64,000 nucleotides of DNA from Streptomyces aureocirculatus (lineage in GTDB: Bacteria > Actinomycetota > Actinomycetes > Streptomycetales > Streptomycetaceae). The stretch spans positions 1-64,000 of the forward strand of contig NZ_JOAP01000022.1 of NCBI RefSeq assembly GCF_000720475.1, in the 5' to 3' direction. A model generated the notes under the pieces. The model was given only the letters and a program-made list of their open reading frames with translations. It was not told where the DNA came from and made no database searches. A program made the position numbers and the translations under genes. This document shows positions 63,571 to 64,000 of the stretch, piece by piece (position 1 is the first letter of the stretch; each line of letters starts with the position of its first letter).

Positions 63571-64000
63571 GCGGGCAGGTCCTTGAAGACGGGGATGGCG
63601 CCGGGCGCGTCAGCAGCCGGTGTGCCGGGAGCGCAGCGAGGTGGTGGTCGCTTTTTCCCGGGGCCGGCTCCCTGTCCTGCTGACCAAGCGTCAGGATATG
63701 GTCGGTGACGCGGTAGGTCAGGACACATCTGTCTCCAGCCACTCCTGCGTGTCGCGGGCTGGCGCGAGAGCACCGTCTCAACCCCATTCGACAGCAATGC
63801 CCAGTTCCGGATCGCTTCGGAAAGCCAGCCGCACAGCTTGGTGTGCAGTTCCCGTGGCAAACAGCGCCGAAAGCCGTTGTCGCGACAGCAGCGATAGCGG
63901 CCTGTGCCACCGTTACTCCTGCTGCCGTGGCCAGTCCCGGACCGATCAAAGACGGCAGCGGCGCGGCCAAGATCGTGGACAAGAGCTTCTATACGCTGGC

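Overview
The window is very GC-rich, uses GTG starts freely, and carries gene families typical of Streptomyces or a close relative: DUF6083, helicases with helicase-associated (HA) repeats, pPIWI_RE islands, TnsA/TniB/TniQ modules and telomere-replication genes. Together these point to a linear plasmid or the unstable arm of a linear chromosome. I see no rRNA, tRNA or CRISPR array, and little core metabolism.

Layout. 1-440 is a dense array of short hairpins with a near-constant TGNC loop. 557-7519 is a pPIWI_RE conflict island (REase, DinG-type Fe-S helicase, pPIWI_RE protein), frameshifted as given. 7667-18199, minus strand, is a DNA-repair and defence block: a membrane protein, a membrane-anchored Mrr-type nuclease, an HA-repeat helicase, SbcC and SbcD, then a small membrane protein with two more membrane-anchored Mrr-type nucleases. 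18540-23.6 kb holds a replication-relaxation remnant and a DUF6083/UvrD operon with its XRE regulator. 24264-27773 is a candidate telomere-replication operon (HTH protein, polymerase-B-like Tap-type protein, Tpg-type protein). 28046-29485 encodes a protein with a DnaX-tau-like N-terminus.

30495-39759 is a Tn7-like transposition module: TnsA, TnsB, TnsC, TniQ, an endonuclease VII-type HNH protein, and an 831-residue protein joining a second TniQ-like region, HA repeats and an IS5-type DNA-binding domain. I consider that fusion the most original item here. Its HA repeats match those of the helicase at 9488-11740, suggesting a target selector that recognises structures also used by terminal helicases.

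39.7-50 kb holds small accessory and regulatory genes: nucleotidyltransferase, XRE regulators, GNAT, PadR/HD operon and an NB-ARC remnant. 50.3-53.3 kb holds a Tat-exported serine hydrolase and leftovers of a lasso-type RiPP cluster (PqqD chaperone, truncated B2), plus a Nudix remnant that has lost its Nudix box. 53.9-62.8 kb holds GlsB, a TauD-type dioxygenase, IS701 and IS5 scraps, a TetR/oxidoreductase pair with duplicated operators, a second Tap/Tpg-type pair, a LysR stub and a sugar O-acetyltransferase. 63.1-63.6 kb holds a decayed classical tap fragment.

At least nine genes carry single-base frameshifts and two carry an in-frame TAG. Most shifts fit the loss of one base, so assembly indels are as likely as real decay. 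All functions are assigned by reading motifs and recalling families; no search was run.
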